From assembly GCA_020881915.1 (NCBI GenBank), contig JAJFPB010000006.1:1984001-2048000 (forward strand): DNA of 64,000 bases. Direction: 5' to 3'. The position numbers and the translations under genes are program-made. The DNA is from Paramyrothecium sp. XJ0827. Lineage: Eukaryota > Ascomycota > Sordariomycetes > Hypocreales > Stachybotryaceae. Within the stretch, counting starts at the first letter, position 1, and every line of letters starts with the position of its first letter. Of the stretch, positions 33,276 through 46,648 are shown in pieces. The notes beneath the pieces are model-generated. The model had not been told where the DNA came from. It ran no database searches and saw only the letters and a list, made by a program, of their open reading frames with translations.

Positions 33276-35185
33276 GGTGGTTGACGGGAGCCGCAAGGGG
33301 GGTCAGGGGGCTAATCAGCGAAGCGCCGAAGGGGAGGAAGACGAAGGAACGAAGAGTGTAGTTCGAGACCCCTTTCACGTCATGAGGCGAGATGCTGTCG
33401 ATGTATAAATGCACACTCTCTAACGAGCAATGGATTACAAAAAGAGGTTCTCAGGGGAGAGAACAAGAATGGAAGAAGAGACGGAGGAGTCGCGAAACCA
33501 AGAGGTGCATGAAGGCGCAGGGAAGGCACATAAGTAAGCTTTCCGGACACCACATCTCTATTATCTTTTTCCCTCTTCCTCCTCCTCCTCCTTCTCCTGC
33601 CATCCATTTTGCCGTCTGTTCCCACGCCTTCGAAAAAAAACACCGGGGATACCTCCATGCCAAGCAGACTAGCCTGACAGACACCCAGGCTCGATCCCTA
33701 CAGCAGGATTCCGCTAGGACTTTCTGCCATTGTTCCCCCGTCCGCTGCTGTCGGGATCTCATTGGGGGGTGGAAAACCTGGCGATCACGCAACTTTTCCA
33801 GCAGTCCATCTACATCGTTTGTGGGTTGGGGGATGGAAGGGGGACATGGGCGGCCCAACCAGGGGGCGCGCGTCCGCCCGAGTCCGGCTTGTGGACGGGC
33901 TCCACATGAGGAGACGGTGGTCTGGCTTGGCAGAGCGCGGGATGTCGGGCTTTGGGGGACGGCGGGAAAGACCAGGTGGAAGGCGTGATTTTTCGCTTAT
34001 TGCTGCGACTCCTGCTCCTGGATGATTTCTCTGTGAATTGAAGGACCGTGGGCGGTGATGCCCAGGAGTCGCGGCATGGGGGCGTTGGCGTCAAGGTTTG
34101 TCCAGCGTCACTGTAGGGGACGTTACACGACAAGGACTGGTTCACCTCTGTTTTCCCTTTGCGACAGTCCGCAAGTCCCTGAAAAACTTCAAGGTATCGT
34201 CATGACGGCAATCCACCCGCTGCACCTTAGATGCTGTACCTGGGAAGATACCCACTAATATCTGGAGAGCGCCGCGGCGTCGCTCCATAAATCCCACATT
34301 TCGCAGAGATTGAATTTTCCACACGACGTCCCTGATGGACAGAATGAGAGAGAAAGAAAACAAATGATAAAAATAAATAAAAGGGGAATAACACAAAAAA
34401 TCACAAGAACCCTGGATCTCCCGCCGCAAAAGGCTGTGGAGTTTGCCATCTCACACCGTGTCCGCGTCTCCCCTCCCAAGACACCAAGACTCGGGTGGGT
34501 GATGGTGCCGCGTTCTTGGCTGTTGTCTTGGCAGTGAAGACGTGATCTCAGCCGTGGCAACCTGGCCACGATCCAGTGGGGGGGTTGGCATACGTAGGAC
34601 CAGAGATTTGGGTCTTTTTAAACAATTTTTTTTTCCTCTTGTGACGCAATGCGGCGAGTCAAGGGCGGAAACCAGTGCTGCGCCGAGTTGCTTGAGGCTC
34701 TCGAGACTCTCACCCACGGCGGCGGCGCAATTGCGTCAATGTTTCGTATGGCCCGCGACGTTGCGCGGTCGCTCTCTCTCACCTAACCCAGACCAAGTTC
34801 CCTTACCCAGGCGCACCATTTCTTGAAACTCCCAGTCGCGCGGCAGGGATGCTGCTCCAATCATTTCCCCCATCAGGCAACAATCCCAAGCCCATGCTGC
34901 ATGCGGCCGGTCGGTCTCTCCGATGCTCCGCGCATGGACCGTCGCTAAGCATGCAGGCTCGACTACGCCAGAAAGCAGACAAGCTCAATTGACGTTATTT
35001 TTAATGTAACTGTCGTGATCGGCCCAGGCGCCATGTGCATCTGGAGCTGACGCGACCGTTCATTATTAGGCGCGTGGTCAAATCAACATGGAGATGAATA
35101 TTTCTGGTCTAGCAATTCTACGCCGCTTGTCCCAAGCCTGGTTCTACAGTCAACAATGCCCCCATTTCCCTCAACGCCGTTACAG
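33276..35185. other. Long 5' flank of the SLC6-type gene
   Basis: About 1.9 kb without a supported gene. A pyrimidine-rich tract lies at 33550-33600. Several GC-rich frames (for example 33392-33988, +) have no domains. The right end is the 3' flank of HIR3. Confidence 0.45.
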
Positions 35186-38100
35186 CTAACTCAATGTGAT
35201 ATCCTGCTCCGTGACGTCCGCCTCGCCCATTCGCGTGTCTTCGTCGTCGGCATGATCATGCTCGCTGTCATGCTCAACTTCGTGCTCCATCTCCTCTTCC
35301 TCTTCATCTTCCTCCTCTGCTTCTTCCGCTTCGTCGTCATCGTCCTCTTCGTCCTCGTCTTCTTCTCCGTCTCCAGCTTCCCTCTCACTCTGACCGGCGT
35401 CCTCCACGTCGGCCTCCATGCCAGTCTCGCCTTCGCCCTCCTCCTCGCCTTCAACCTCGTTTTCCTCTTCGTGTTCTTCCCCACCTTCTCCTTCGTCATC
35501 GCCCTCGCTTTCGCTGTCTGCTTCCTCGCCGCTCGTTTCGTCGCTATGTTCGGACCGCCTCAGGTTCGGGAAGACCAAGAGCCCCGGAGGCGTGATTTCG
35601 TCGTAGTCATCAGGAACATCGCTGAGGTCGCTTTCGTTGTCCATGTCGCTGTCTGTGTTCCCTCTTTCATGCAATCGGGAATCACCAGCGTTGCCTTCTG
35701 TGACGTCCCCATCCCTCATCTCAACGTCTGTTCCTTCTCCAGCCTCCCGTCGGACCTGCGCATCAGGTCCGTCCTCGTCGCTACCGGCGTCGCTGACGGC
35801 AAGGTTTGGTGTTTGGCTTCCCCGTTTCGCGCTCGAAATACTTCCTACGCGGCTCTTCGCCGTCGCTGGTCGAGGCGTTTCCTGAGATCGCAAAATAGCC
35901 TGTTCCGCCTTACGAAGAACGTCCGGCCGTCTCACACCAGTTCTCCTGATCTTGGGTGCGACTTCCGTCTTCTCTCCATCCAGCGGCGTCGCGGTTCCTG
36001 CGGCACTGTCTTGCCCGTTTGAGGGGTTGAGTATGCTGCTCAAGGGGTTGGCTGCTTTGGCCTCGGCCTGTGCCACACTCTCAAGCTGGGCAGCCACCTC
36101 CTTCGCGTGATTTCGCTCCTCGATAACCTTGCTGGGAATCTGTCCGGGTAGAGTTGCTGCCACGTCAAGGAAAATCTTGGAATAGCAGTCGTTGATCAAC
36201 TCATCGATGACGGCTGCCTTCATCAGATTCGCATTGAGCTTCTTCAGCTCAATGGCATCCCTCATGCAATCAAAGGCTGGGTTCTTGTTTTGTTCGCTGT
36301 TGGCAGCCCACTCAGTGATGCGCTCGCTGAATATCTCGAATTCTTCACTTGACAAGGCTTTGAACACATCGTCCGTCACTGGTGAGATCTCGTACGTCTT
36401 TCGTAACAGCTTCAAATACGCCTGACAGCACGTTTGCCATAGATCTGGGAAGTGGTAGAAGTCGGCACCCTTCTTTCGGAGGCGTCGAAGCAGTAGCTCG
36501 AGGTTGGTTTGGTCTGACATGATGACAAGCAACCTGTTCATGAATCGCACGTACTGCTCTGTGTAGACATGGTGGCGACCAGGGCGCTCGGCATCACACT
36601 TCCACACGTTCATCACCATGGTTTTGGTGAACATGTTCTCTCGCAAGATGCCAAAGGCTGCCTTGGCCCCGACGAGGAGGTCATCGCCCTGGCCATTGTT
36701 GCCTTCGGCAAACAGTATCATGGCATGGCGCATGATGATTCTGTGTTGCCAGTTCGACTTGTCCTTGTCCTTCAGTTTCGCAAGATTTCTGATCACATAC
36801 TCCTCCCAGTCTTCGGGTTCCGAGAACGACGCAAAGTGGTCATCTGCGTTCACCGTCACTCCAAGTGGCTGCTTGGAAAGCACAGCGGCTGCCTCGGCCG
36901 AGGGGAGGTCACCGCGAGTGACCATTTTGTGGAGAATGGCGACCATTTTGTAATGCGGCTCCAAAATGGGCTCGCTGTTTCTTGACTTGCGGGCGTTGTA
37001 GGCAACATTGACTGCTTGCTTCAGCATGCCAAGCACCGTATCGGCAGAAACCGGCGTTTTCTTGTCCTTTGCATCGAGCTTCTCGGCCGGGGTTTGGTGC
37101 ATCTTCCAGAAGCATTTGGCTAGCATGTAAGGGTTCCTGGGAATGTGAGCAACTGATTTCGGATTTCAGGTACAGCATGACTTACTTCCAGTTCTTTGGT
37201 TGCCGCTCCATCGCCATCTTGAAGAGCTTTGCGGCGAATTTCCACACTTTGTACTCCGACATTTGATCGTGAAGAATTCGCTTAAATGTTCCCGTACCCA
37301 TGTTCTCAATGAAGAATCTCTCTTGATCTGAGTGATGGAAAGGCTCCATGGCAAAAGGCTCTCTGCTTGACGCGTAAAGTCGCATTGCGAATTTGTGATA
37401 CATGTCGTGCAAGGGATCACCATCATTTGTATCCACTTCTTCGTTCCTAGAATGGGAGAGCGCCAGTGTATAGCAGTGGATAGCATTGCGTTGGAATTTG
37501 ACGAGCTCAGCACGGTCCTTGTTCATCTTATCGGCAGTCCAGAGAACGGCTTCGTCTAACTCGTAGTCGAAGCACTCGGCGAGTCGGAACCAGGCGCGCC
37601 AATTATCGGCAGTAAATTGTAATTGAAGTCTTAAGAACGTCGCACCAATGCGCAAATCATCAGTGGCCCCGGGTGTTTGACGGCGATTCAAGTCAACGCC
37701 CTTAAATTTTGTCAGGGCAATCATGCCCAGCAAGAAGAACCACCCATGCTTAGCCAACGCGGCCTCTGGTGTGTTTGCCGTAACAGAGTCGACAGAAACA
37801 GATCCAGAAAGGGCCTGATAAAGACGCAACGGATGAATTGGCTTCTTGAGCAATTCGGTAAAGTTGCGTAAGTTGTGGATCATTTGAGGGGTCGATTTCG
37901 TTTGCCCAATCGTTTGTTGCATGTGGTCAATGGTTGTCTTGAGATCCGACTTCAGGAGATCTTTCATGGGCATACGGTTCGCGAGCACCATGACCTTCTC
38001 GACAAGTTGCATTGTTTGTCGCTTCTCGAGGTTCTCATGCGGGCACCCATGGTCTTGCACTTCCCAGACGCCGACGCCCAACTTAAGGCCATGCAGATCG

Positions 38101-41100
38101 TATAAGACTTGACCAAGGTAGTGCTCCCAATTCTCGATATTGTCAAGTTTTAGGAGCTCAGCTCGCATCATTTTCAAGAAGATTTTGTTTGACGTCTTGC
38201 AGTACTTGCGCAGACCGATTGCAAGGTGAGTCACCGCGAGGTAATCAGCGAGTTCGTTTTCTGGTGCAATCACTGACTGTTGTCCAGGTACACCGGCCTT
38301 GAACAGGGTATACTGGAGGCACCAAGTCCGCACCTGCATCTCCCGCAGCTTGTTCATCAAAGATTGAAATGTCGACCCACTAGGTGCCGTAGAGATGCCA
38401 ATTCGGATTTCGTCATCGCACAAGGCCGCGACGTGTAAAAGGCAGCTTGCCTTGGCCAGAGCACTGGTGCTGCTTCTGATGTGCTGCTCGTCAATGATGT
38501 CGAAGGCGCTGCTGTCGTTCAAAGCCAAGGACAGCGCTTGAATGACAAGTTCGTCCAGAGACTTCAATGCCCTCATAAAAAGAAGCCTCCGCGAGTCGTC
38601 GGGGGTCTTGGAATAGGTCTCGCTCCCAAAGTCGGCCACAATCATCTCGATACCTTTGAGGTGGCAAGAAAATTTCTTTGTGGTGTAATCAATCTTGTCG
38701 TAGGCGTCGCCGAGCTTTGACCACAGAAACAACCTGAGCTCCGTGCTGCTGTTGAGGAGAAATTTCCACAAATCACGCAGGCCTTGACCGGCAGAGTCTG
38801 AAATGGAAGCCTGCGGCGCGTCGCTTGTTGGAGATGCGTCAGCATCCTCACTGGGTTCGGTTTCCTTCTTGGCAGCAACGACGGAAGAAGGATTCAGTAC
38901 CGGTTCGAGAGTCTCGATAACGTGAATGGGATTTTCCATTTCCTCTTGGAACAGACCGAGGAAGAAGTCCATTGTGGTTAGCTTTGAGATTTCCCTGTCA
39001 GCGGCAACAGGCGAAACCAGTGGCATCACCAGGTTATTTGGCAGCTTCAGAGGCTCAATCTCTTCGCCCAACAATAAGTCACGAAGAGAGGTCCACATGA
39101 GAAGAATGTGTTCTCGCACGGGGTTATCTGCCAGAGACGAAACCATGACAGACGCCCAGAGAAATCGAGCACAGAGCGTATCATTCAAGGGCCGATCAAG
39201 GAGGCGCATATACCAGGAAGCAACGTCGAGCCACCTGTCAAGCCGATATTTGGTCTCCATGCGCGTCGCATAATCTACGGCGCTGCTGGGGTTGGTGATG
39301 CGTTCGTAGATGTCAATATGCAGTTCGAAAAGCATGGGAATCATCGTCTCGAAGTCTGCGATATTTTTGTTGGGGTCGCCTAATTCTTCGGCAATCTTCT
39401 CGTACAGAGTCGCATCCACCCGGTTAAGCATATGGACGACAGCGAGCTTCATTCGATCGGACCACTTATACTCTGCGTATGTGCTGCTCACGGCCAGGAC
39501 CCATTCGAACGCAATATCCCGACTTGTCAACAAAGTCTTACGAGCCAGGATCTTTTCCGCAAAGTCACGAAGGCCCTCGGATTCGTCAAAAGCAGCCACG
39601 TCCGACTGGTCTTGGGATCCGCTCTTAGCATGCTCGAGAAAGGAGGACAGGCCAAGGGTGGCTTGCTCCTTTTTGTCAAGAAGAACCCTTGCAGTATCCT
39701 CACGAAAGCCAGTAATAACGGCCCGTAAATCTTTGGCAGCGAGACTCGTGACTTTGGAAGTTCGATCCTCCGTTCCGCAGGACTCGATCAACTCTCCAAT
39801 GCTGTCGAAGGCTCCCTTGTCCTCCACGCCGAGACTCTCTAGGATGTTCTTCGTCATTTCGAAAAGCGTCCTGTCGGCCTCTTGATAAGGCTGGAGCTGC
39901 TTGACGAGAAGAGTGCTTGGGTCCGTTACTTCTTCCGCGTGGGCAGTATCTCTTCGACGGACTCTCTTGCTCCTCTTTTCAACCGCGGCCTCTTCGTCCA
40001 CACCTTCAGGTAGACCGGCGGCTGATTGCGATCTCTTCCTTGTCGGCACAGACACACTTCGCTCCTTCTGCAATGATTCTGATGATTTGGTGTTGTTTTC
40101 CGGAGCTTCAGAGGTTGTGTCCTTGGAGTTGTCCCGTACTGAGGCTTCGTCCGCTTCTGGTTTATCTTCGGTGTTCTCGGTTACATCGTCTTTGGGCGAC
40201 ATTTCCATTTTGTCTTGTTGCGACTGCTCGCCATTCTTCGTTGCGTTCTCCAGCTGTTTATTGGCAGCTTTGATCACCGTCTCGCAGATGCGCAGGGCCT
40301 TCTCTGTGTCATCGAGACACTTCATCAGTTCCAGACCCATGTCAGACCATGTGGCGATATCCTCAGCGAGCTCGGCGTTTTCATCATCAGCTTCCTCATC
40401 AGATGCTTTCATTTCAATAACCGGGCTGGAAGGCGGTGGCGTGAGGGCAGCAGTGGGGTCCGGAAGGAAGGGAATGGGGTCGAGATGCCGCTTGATCAGC
40501 GAGGGCATCTCTTTTTTTAGCCACGGGGCAACTACAGGGTGCGTCAGGGCCATGTCATCTCCCAGGACGTTGAGCTGATCCTTAAGCTGCTCTCCGGCTA
40601 GGCATTCTGCAAGTGATGGGGGATCAACTTCCATCACAGTTGGGTCGTCTTCCAGCTCAATAGCAGCCTCCAGACAGTATCTCTTCATCCTTCCACTGTT
40701 CAGAGAGGCCGCGAATCGAGCCGCCTTGCGCCAGAGTTCCGGATCTGATGGGTCCTGATCCAGCGCTGCAGACCAGTTCCCCATAATCTTGTCTCCGCCG
40801 TCGGCGTGGTAGTGCAGCCGAACCCTTTCCTTCCACTCCGGGTCGATGTTGCTGCTATCCTTTAGCCTGTCGAGGAAATATTGGCCATAGTTCTTGTACG
40901 ACAGGTAGAGCGCCAGTGAGAGGTTGGCAGCCACGCCATCTGCTCCCCCTGCGTCTATGTCGAGCCCTGCGTTCAGAGGCTCGTTGGCCGAAACTTCGGG
41001 TGGACCGTCGACTTGCCGCCCGGCTCGTTCATACTCGGTACAGGCCTCGCGGTAGCGGAATATTTCTGATTCGAAGAGTTCATCGTAGGCGGCGCCGGCT

Positions 41101-41353
41101 GCTTCGCGGGATCGGTGGCCTTGCGCGTGGAGTTTCAGGGCATGCTGGAAGCGCTTGAGAGCTTCATCGACCTTTCAGGTTGTTAGAAATGCCGGCGGCG
41201 GCAGTCGAGGACGGGGACAAACATGGAGCTCTTTCGTGGTGTCGATCTGCTCATCAACATTTTCCTCGGGCTCGAGGTTGATGGCCTGAAAGGCAGGCTG
41301 GAGCGGTTGTTAGCTGTGGCCGCATGCGCTTCGAAACGAAAGGATCATACCAT
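35186..41353 (-). CDS. HIR3: HIR histone chaperone complex subunit Hir3 (CABIN1-like)
   Basis: Exons 41353-41351, 41297-41223, 41171-37186 and 37136-35186 give 2004 aa, the usual size for fungal Hir3. The first coding exon is the ATG alone; splicing gives [20 protein letters not shown], the family N-terminus. Tetratricopeptide-like helices fill most of the protein (for example [18 protein letters not shown] and [18 protein letters not shown]). A Ser/Glu-rich segment lies near 300-420. The C-terminal 150 residues are almost wholly Asp/Glu, as in the family. With Hir1, Hir2 and Hpc2 it forms the HIR complex, which deposits H3-H4 independently of replication and represses histone genes. It is divergent from the ChAPs gene. 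Confidence 0.95.
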
Positions 41354-41905
41354 TCTAGAGATTTGACCGTGACCACGGTAAGGTCGTCATCAGAGTCCTG
41401 TGAGCCTCTTTCGATCTGACATCCGGGATCTGCCTCGCCGTGAATTGATGCTAAATAAATTGAGGTCAGGGTAGCAGGTAATTAAAGTGCAGCGCCTGGT
41501 AAAGCTGGCAATTTGGTAGTGTAGTCGCGTTGAAACGCGATTGCGAGAGTACGTACCTTATCGAAGTGCATCAGCCACATGCCCCAGCCACAGTCTGCAG
41601 CTGCAGGCCAGGCCGTTGTGCAAGCGCTGGCGCGGTGGCACGTCAGCAAAGAGGTGAGAGGTGGCTCAGAAGCTACCATGTCCAATGCCAGGTCCGTGCC
41701 CCAGCTTCGAGATAACAAGTTAGTCGTGCGTGTTTCGTCAACGCCAGCGTGCCAGCTCACCACCAAGACTTTGCGCGATTGCCGTTCTGACCTTTTCTCC
41801 CTGAGCTTCTTAGGTTGTAGAGGAGTTCAGCGGCCCTGGAACACTGACTAACTCCCTGTCCACCTCAATTCGGAGGCGCATTGCGCTCGAAACTGGCCTG
41901 TCGCA
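41354..41905. promoter_or_regulatory. Divergent promoter region between HIR3 and ChAPs
   Basis: 552 bp separate the two start codons. No TATA box stands out, which fits housekeeping genes. Short frames on both strands (for example 41482-41766, -) are not supported. Confidence 0.45.
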
Positions 41906-44258
41906 ATGGTTGTGCCAGCCGTGCCTGAGTACGCTGCCACCAAGCTGGAACGCTTTGGACTTCTCGCTGACTGTCGGTAGGATCACCGAGGAGATTCTCC
42001 ACGAGTCGATCGATGCTCGCACGGAATCGCTTTCCGCCCTTCGAGAACTTGGCCCCCCTGACCTCGTTCATCTCCTGAAGCAAGCCGTTCGCAACCCTGG
42101 GAAACAGGTTCGCGCAGCCTCACGTCCGAAGTGCGACGTGCACGGAACTGACGTCTATAGACCGGTATCTACCATCATGTCACTGGCGTCGACGCATCCT
42201 CCTCGGCGAGTCTAGCCGCCTACATCAATGTTCTCACCTACAAGGAGCATGGCCCCAGCGCCACAAACAAGATCGTGGAAGGAGTCTACTGGTATGTCTT
42301 GGGCTCACAGGCGTTCTTCACGAGGCATCGGATTGCTAATTCTCAGAAGCTGCTATAACGCTTTTTCGAGACTCGACATGCGCGTGCACGTCACCATCCC
42401 TGGAACCGTAGAGAGCTACTGCGTAGACGAGCGGGGCGAGAAGCGCAAGGCCTCGGACGACTTGTGGCTGGAGACATTCCTTTGCAGCGTTCTCCGAGCA
42501 TACTCTTATGCCGACGATGGCAGCGGCGAAACGATCCGGAAGATTATGGGTGTACGAAGGTTTAACCCAATTACCAATACCGAGTCTGAACACCGCTTTC
42601 TCCATGCTGCCGAACAGCTTTTCTTCAGGGGTAAGCGCACCAAGTGCCCATGCTGCACATATGCTGACACACCTCAGGATGGCAATTAGGATCGGATTCG
42701 ACGGTACAGGTCCCGACAAACGTTTCTAATCACTTGACGGCCGGTCTCCTGAAATACTTTGAAACAACAGGTCGTTATGCCTCGGGAATCAACCTGTTCG
42801 AGAAGCTTCGCTCGCAGAACGTCGAAGTTTCTTCTTTGCTGGCAAAGATTCTGTTCATGGGCAGCGAGGAGGTGACTGGAGTGCGAACGCTGTACAAGGC
42901 CTTGCAGGAAACCCCAATGGATTATGTCATGCTGGACACGCAGGCGGAGTTTCTGATCAAGAAGGCAGAGACTGCTTTGAGTCCCGAGGCCAGAGAGGAT
43001 CGTCTGAAGATGGCACTCGAATGTGCCGACCGGAGCACCATCGCCGCCCCAAGCGAGTTTGGCACGTGGGCAAGACTGGCGCAGGTTTATGTGGCCATGG
43101 AGGACTGGGAGAACGCTCTTACTATTCTGAACGCGTGCCCGATGTTCACGTATCAAGACAAGGACGCCCCGTTCATGCCGGAGCCAAAAGAGGTGCATTT
43201 GCCGACTCTCCCAGAAACGAGACTGGACGAGATCGACAGCGAGCCAGAGTCGAGGTTCTCGGAACAAGTCGACGCTAGTTTGGTAAACCTGAGGGCTGCC
43301 ATGTACAAGGGCACGTTCAAGCAGGCATATAACATTCTGACCGAGATGACGGCAAAGATTGGATGGGACCAGCTCCTGAAAATCCGGAGCACTGTGTTCG
43401 TGATGGAGGACGAGTACCGAACGGAACGACAGGAGGCTACCAACCGAAATCCCAGTACCGATGGGCTGCGGGGTACTCCCGACGCAACCACCAATGGGGA
43501 GGATAATTCAGAGGACGAGGATGAGGAGAAGGAGGTCAAGGAGAAGCCCGCTGAGACGGAGTCGACAGCAGAGACTGTCACCGCCAATGGCGAGGAAGAC
43601 ACGGTGGAGAAGCCTTCTCACACAATAGATCCCGGTGAGGTCAAGGCGGATCCAGACCACGTAAGTACCGCAGTGGACAGGATGGCATCCGTGAAAACAT
43701 CTAACGCCCGACTAGGCAAACCAGAATGAGGAGCACCTATCGAAACTCAACACCAAGCGACTTTGCGAGAGGTGGCTGGACAGCTTGTTCATGGTCCTAT
43801 ACGAGGATCTGCGAGCCTACACCGTCTGGCGGACGCAGATGGCGCAGTATCGCGCCCAGCAGATGCAGTACAAGAAATCAGCAGAGGAGTGGGAAATCCT
43901 TGGATCCCTGGCCGAACGCTTGCAGCACACGGATGAAGCCGTCGAGGCATACCGAGCATGCTTGTCCTTGCGGTTCAGCCCCAAGGCTTTGTCGGGCATC
44001 CTCCGGGTCTTTGAGCAGACCAAGAGCACGCGCGAGACGGTCGCGTCGGTCATCAGGCTGGTGACATGGCAGTACCGATGGTACAGCGAGTTCAGCCCGG
44101 AGCTGCTGCACACCATACGAACACTTATCGAGGACGAGGGAGCGGTCAAGGTCAGGAGTATCATCCAGGCCACGAGCCTGCCGCAGAACGTGCTGGATCT
44201 AACGCACCACTACGCCGCGTTATGTGCCAACTTCCGAAGCAGCGGCACTGACGGCTAG
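41906..44258 (+). CDS. ChAPs family exomer cargo adaptor (Bud7/Bch1-like)
   Basis: Exons 41906-41928, 41981-42107, 42161-42291, 42350-42630, 42690-43660 and 43716-44258 give 691 aa. The first exon is 23 nt and splices to ITEEILHESIDARTESLSAL, then the family hallmark ELGPPDLVHLLKQ. Further hallmarks are HHVTGVDASSSASLAAYINV, RVHVTIPGTVESYCVDERGEK, RRFNPIT and a TPR-rich middle (KYFETTGRYASGINLFEKLR). An acidic insertion lies at about 430-500. With Chs5 and Arf1 these proteins form exomer at the trans-Golgi network, which sorts chitin synthase and other cargo to the cell surface. Yeast has four paralogues; filamentous fungi usually have one or two. The donor GTTCGC of intron 2 is unusual. Confidence 0.95.
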
Positions 44259-44718
44259 TCCTCGGGTGCACGAACGGGGTTTGGGACGGTGAGGAGGAGA
44301 AGACGGCAGTGAACTTGACGATTTATCCTTAGCGCCGCGTTCAAGGCATCAGCTCTGGCAAAAGTTATCTTCTTGTAGGTTGTAGGTAGTAAGACAGTGT
44401 CGCGTTGGTAGATGTCGTGGAATTATTATGATCAGTTAATACTCGAGCAACGGAGACGTTGTTACCCGTGGTTGAGTTGATTGGATATTCACCTACCATA
44501 TCCACCAGAATAGCCATGATTGGCTTATTCAGCAATGGTGGGTGGGTTGAAGCTTCGTTCCAGAAGCAACATAATTATGACGGAGCCCCACGCGGGGCAG
44601 TTTCTCGAAAGCCTCTAAATTCTCCCAGCCCGCGTTCCGTCAACCACCAAGAAAGAAGACGAGATTCCAAAGGACCTGCCACCTTGAGTCCCAGCTTTGG
44701 GCGCTGTGATCACAAACC
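44259..44718. other. Short intergenic region, no gene seen
   Basis: It carries the ChAPs 3' flank and the GPN1 promoter. The frame at 44459-44833 (+) runs into GPN1 exon 1 in another frame and is not supported. Confidence 0.45.
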
Positions 44719-45970
44719 ATGGCTTCTTCTTCATCCGCTGCCGGCGACGCCGCGGCGTCCGGTCCCTCGCAGCCCGTCGCAGTCGTCTGCGTCGGCATGG
44801 CAGGTAAAATCTCCCAACCATATGCATGAATAGGTTTCGCCCAGCAGCAGCAGCTAACCAAACTTCTTCTGCGCAGGATCTGGAAAGACGACCTTTATGC
44901 GCCGGATAAACGCCCACCTGCACTCAAAGGAAACGCCTCCCTACGTCGTCAACCTCGACCCTGCCGTCCTCAACACGCCATTCGAGGCCAACATCGACAT
45001 CCGCGACTCGGTCAACTATGAGGAGGTCATGAAGCAGTACAACCTCGGCCCCAACGGCGGCATCCTGACGTCGTTGAATCTGTTCGCGACAAAGGTCGAC
45101 CAGGTCGTCAACCTGCTGGAGAAGCGGGCGAAGCCAGATCCCGAGAAGCCCGAGCGCAAGCCCATGGAGCACATCCTGGTGGACACGCCCGGTCAAATCG
45201 AGGTCTTCGTGTGGTCAGCGTCCGGCACTATCCTTCTCGAGTCACTTGCATCGTCCTTCCCGACTGTCATTGCGTACATCATCGACACCCCAAGGACCGC
45301 CTCCACGTCGACATTCATGTCCAACATGCTCTACGCCTGCTCCATCCTGTACAAGACGAAGCTGCCGATGATCCTCGTCTTCAACAAGACCGATGTCAAG
45401 GACGCTTCCTTTGCCAAGGAATGGATGACCGACTTTGACGCATTCCAGGAGGCGCTGCGCCGCGACGAGGAGTCCGACACGCTGGGCGGCGTCGAGGGCG
45501 GCGGGCACGGCGGCAGCGGCTACATGGGCAGCCTCCTCAACTCGATGAGCCTGGTGCTCGAGGAGTTCTACTCGCACCTTAGCATGGTGGGCGTGAGCTC
45601 GCGCCTGGGCACCGGCATGGACGAGTTCTTCCAGGCCGTCGAGGACAAGCGCCAGGAGTTCCTGCAGGACTACCTCCCCGAGCTGGAGAGGCGGCGGGCG
45701 GAGCGCGAGGACCAGAAGAAGGAGGCGCGCGACAAGGAGCTGGACAAGATGATGAAGGGCATGTCGATGGGCGCCGGCCACCCGGAGGGCAAGAAGGCTA
45801 CCGGGGACGACGACGACATCGAGGTGGTGAGCGACATCGACTCGGACGACGACGCGGACATGTCCAAGGACGGGCTGCAGTCGCGGTACCAGAACGCAAT
45901 GGGCGAGAACGACGACAGCATCATGGCGGACGCGAGTTTCGCCAAGTACCTGCACAAGGCGGGACAATGA
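44719..45970 (+). CDS. NPA3: GPN-loop GTPase 1 (Npa3/XAB1 type)
   Basis: Exons 44719-44803 and 44877-45970 give 392 aa. The intron splits the P-loop: [12 protein letters not shown]. Next come VVNLDPAV, the diagnostic GPN motif ([14 protein letters not shown]), [10 protein letters not shown] and the base-contact motif VFNKTD. The C-terminal third is charged ([13 protein letters not shown], then [16 protein letters not shown]), as in GPN1 orthologues. GPN1 works with GPN2/GPN3 in cytoplasmic assembly and nuclear import of RNA polymerase II. The start context is aaaccATGG. RPB12, a polymerase subunit, is the next gene but transcribes the other way; this may be coincidence. Confidence 0.96.
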
Positions 45971-46331
45971 GGCGTCCTACGGGGAGGGGAAGCAGAAAAC
46001 AAAAACAATTTAGACGGGCAAACTTCACGCGGCGTTTGGAATCTGGGCTTTGCATGGAACCAAGGATAGGTAGTCTTTAAATCATATATTATGCCGAAGC
46101 GCAAAGATCTTTCTATCGTTTCTGTGCGTCGGCAACTTGTCGTAATGTCGTTCCACGCTCGTAGCGTTCCCTTGTTCATGGTCCCATGCCAGAACCTCAG
46201 ATGCCTCAACTCCTTTCCAATAACGGGCACTTGACACCACCCACTCCCCGTTGCGCCGTCTCGTAACTACCACATGACGTAGCCAAATTTTCGTAGCGTT
46301 GCATATCTCCTTCCCTTTCGCCTACGCGCAA
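45971..46331. other. Intergenic region between convergent genes
   Basis: 361 bp that hold the 3' ends of GPN1 and RPB12. Nothing else is seen. Confidence 0.5.
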
Positions 46332-46648
46332 TCATCGAGCCTCAAACTGAACCATGCTATCGCACACCCAAAGTCAGCGAAACCAGACGTTTCACTGCCG
46401 CGCCCGAGGGAGGGGCGCAGGAAGACGAGAGAAAAAACTTACCGCTTCGTCCTCTCCTTGTACAGCACTCTGCCCGCGCAGTGAGGGCACGCCACGAGGG
46501 CGTCCTTGCCGAGCGTGACGCGGCTGCCGCAGTCGCCGCACAGGTAGGCCATGACGGAGCGGTGGTGGTCGATTGCGTCGCGCGTGGCGCCGCGGGAGGC
46601 ACCGACGGCGGCACTGGAGCTGGGGACTTGGTACTCTTCGCGAGGCAT
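46332..46648 (-). CDS. RPB12: RNA polymerase I/II/III shared subunit Rpb12 (RPABC4, Rpc10)
   Basis: Exons 46648-46443 and 46356-46332 give 76 aa. The last exon encodes only MVQFEAR and is easily missed; joined, the C-terminus reads VLYKERTKRMVQFEAR, which is close to invariant in eukaryotes. Zinc is bound by YLCGDCG and ACPHCA (Cys-x2-Cys pairs). The N-terminal 30 residues are low-complexity, as usual. The protein lies at the Rpb2/Rpb3 junction of all three nuclear RNA polymerases. Confidence 0.95.

Noticed and set aside
32421..33284. 287-codon acidic plus-strand frame
   Set aside because: Exact antisense of the SLC6-type exon 1, with composition forced by GC-rich third positions.
35156..36022. 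288-codon plus-strand frame of very hydrophobic composition
   Set aside because: It is the antisense of the Asp/Glu-rich HIR3 tail; GAG/GAA/GAT runs read backwards as Leu/Phe/Ser.
45242..45967. 241-codon minus-strand frame rich in Val and Leu
   Set aside because: Antisense of GPN1 exon 2.
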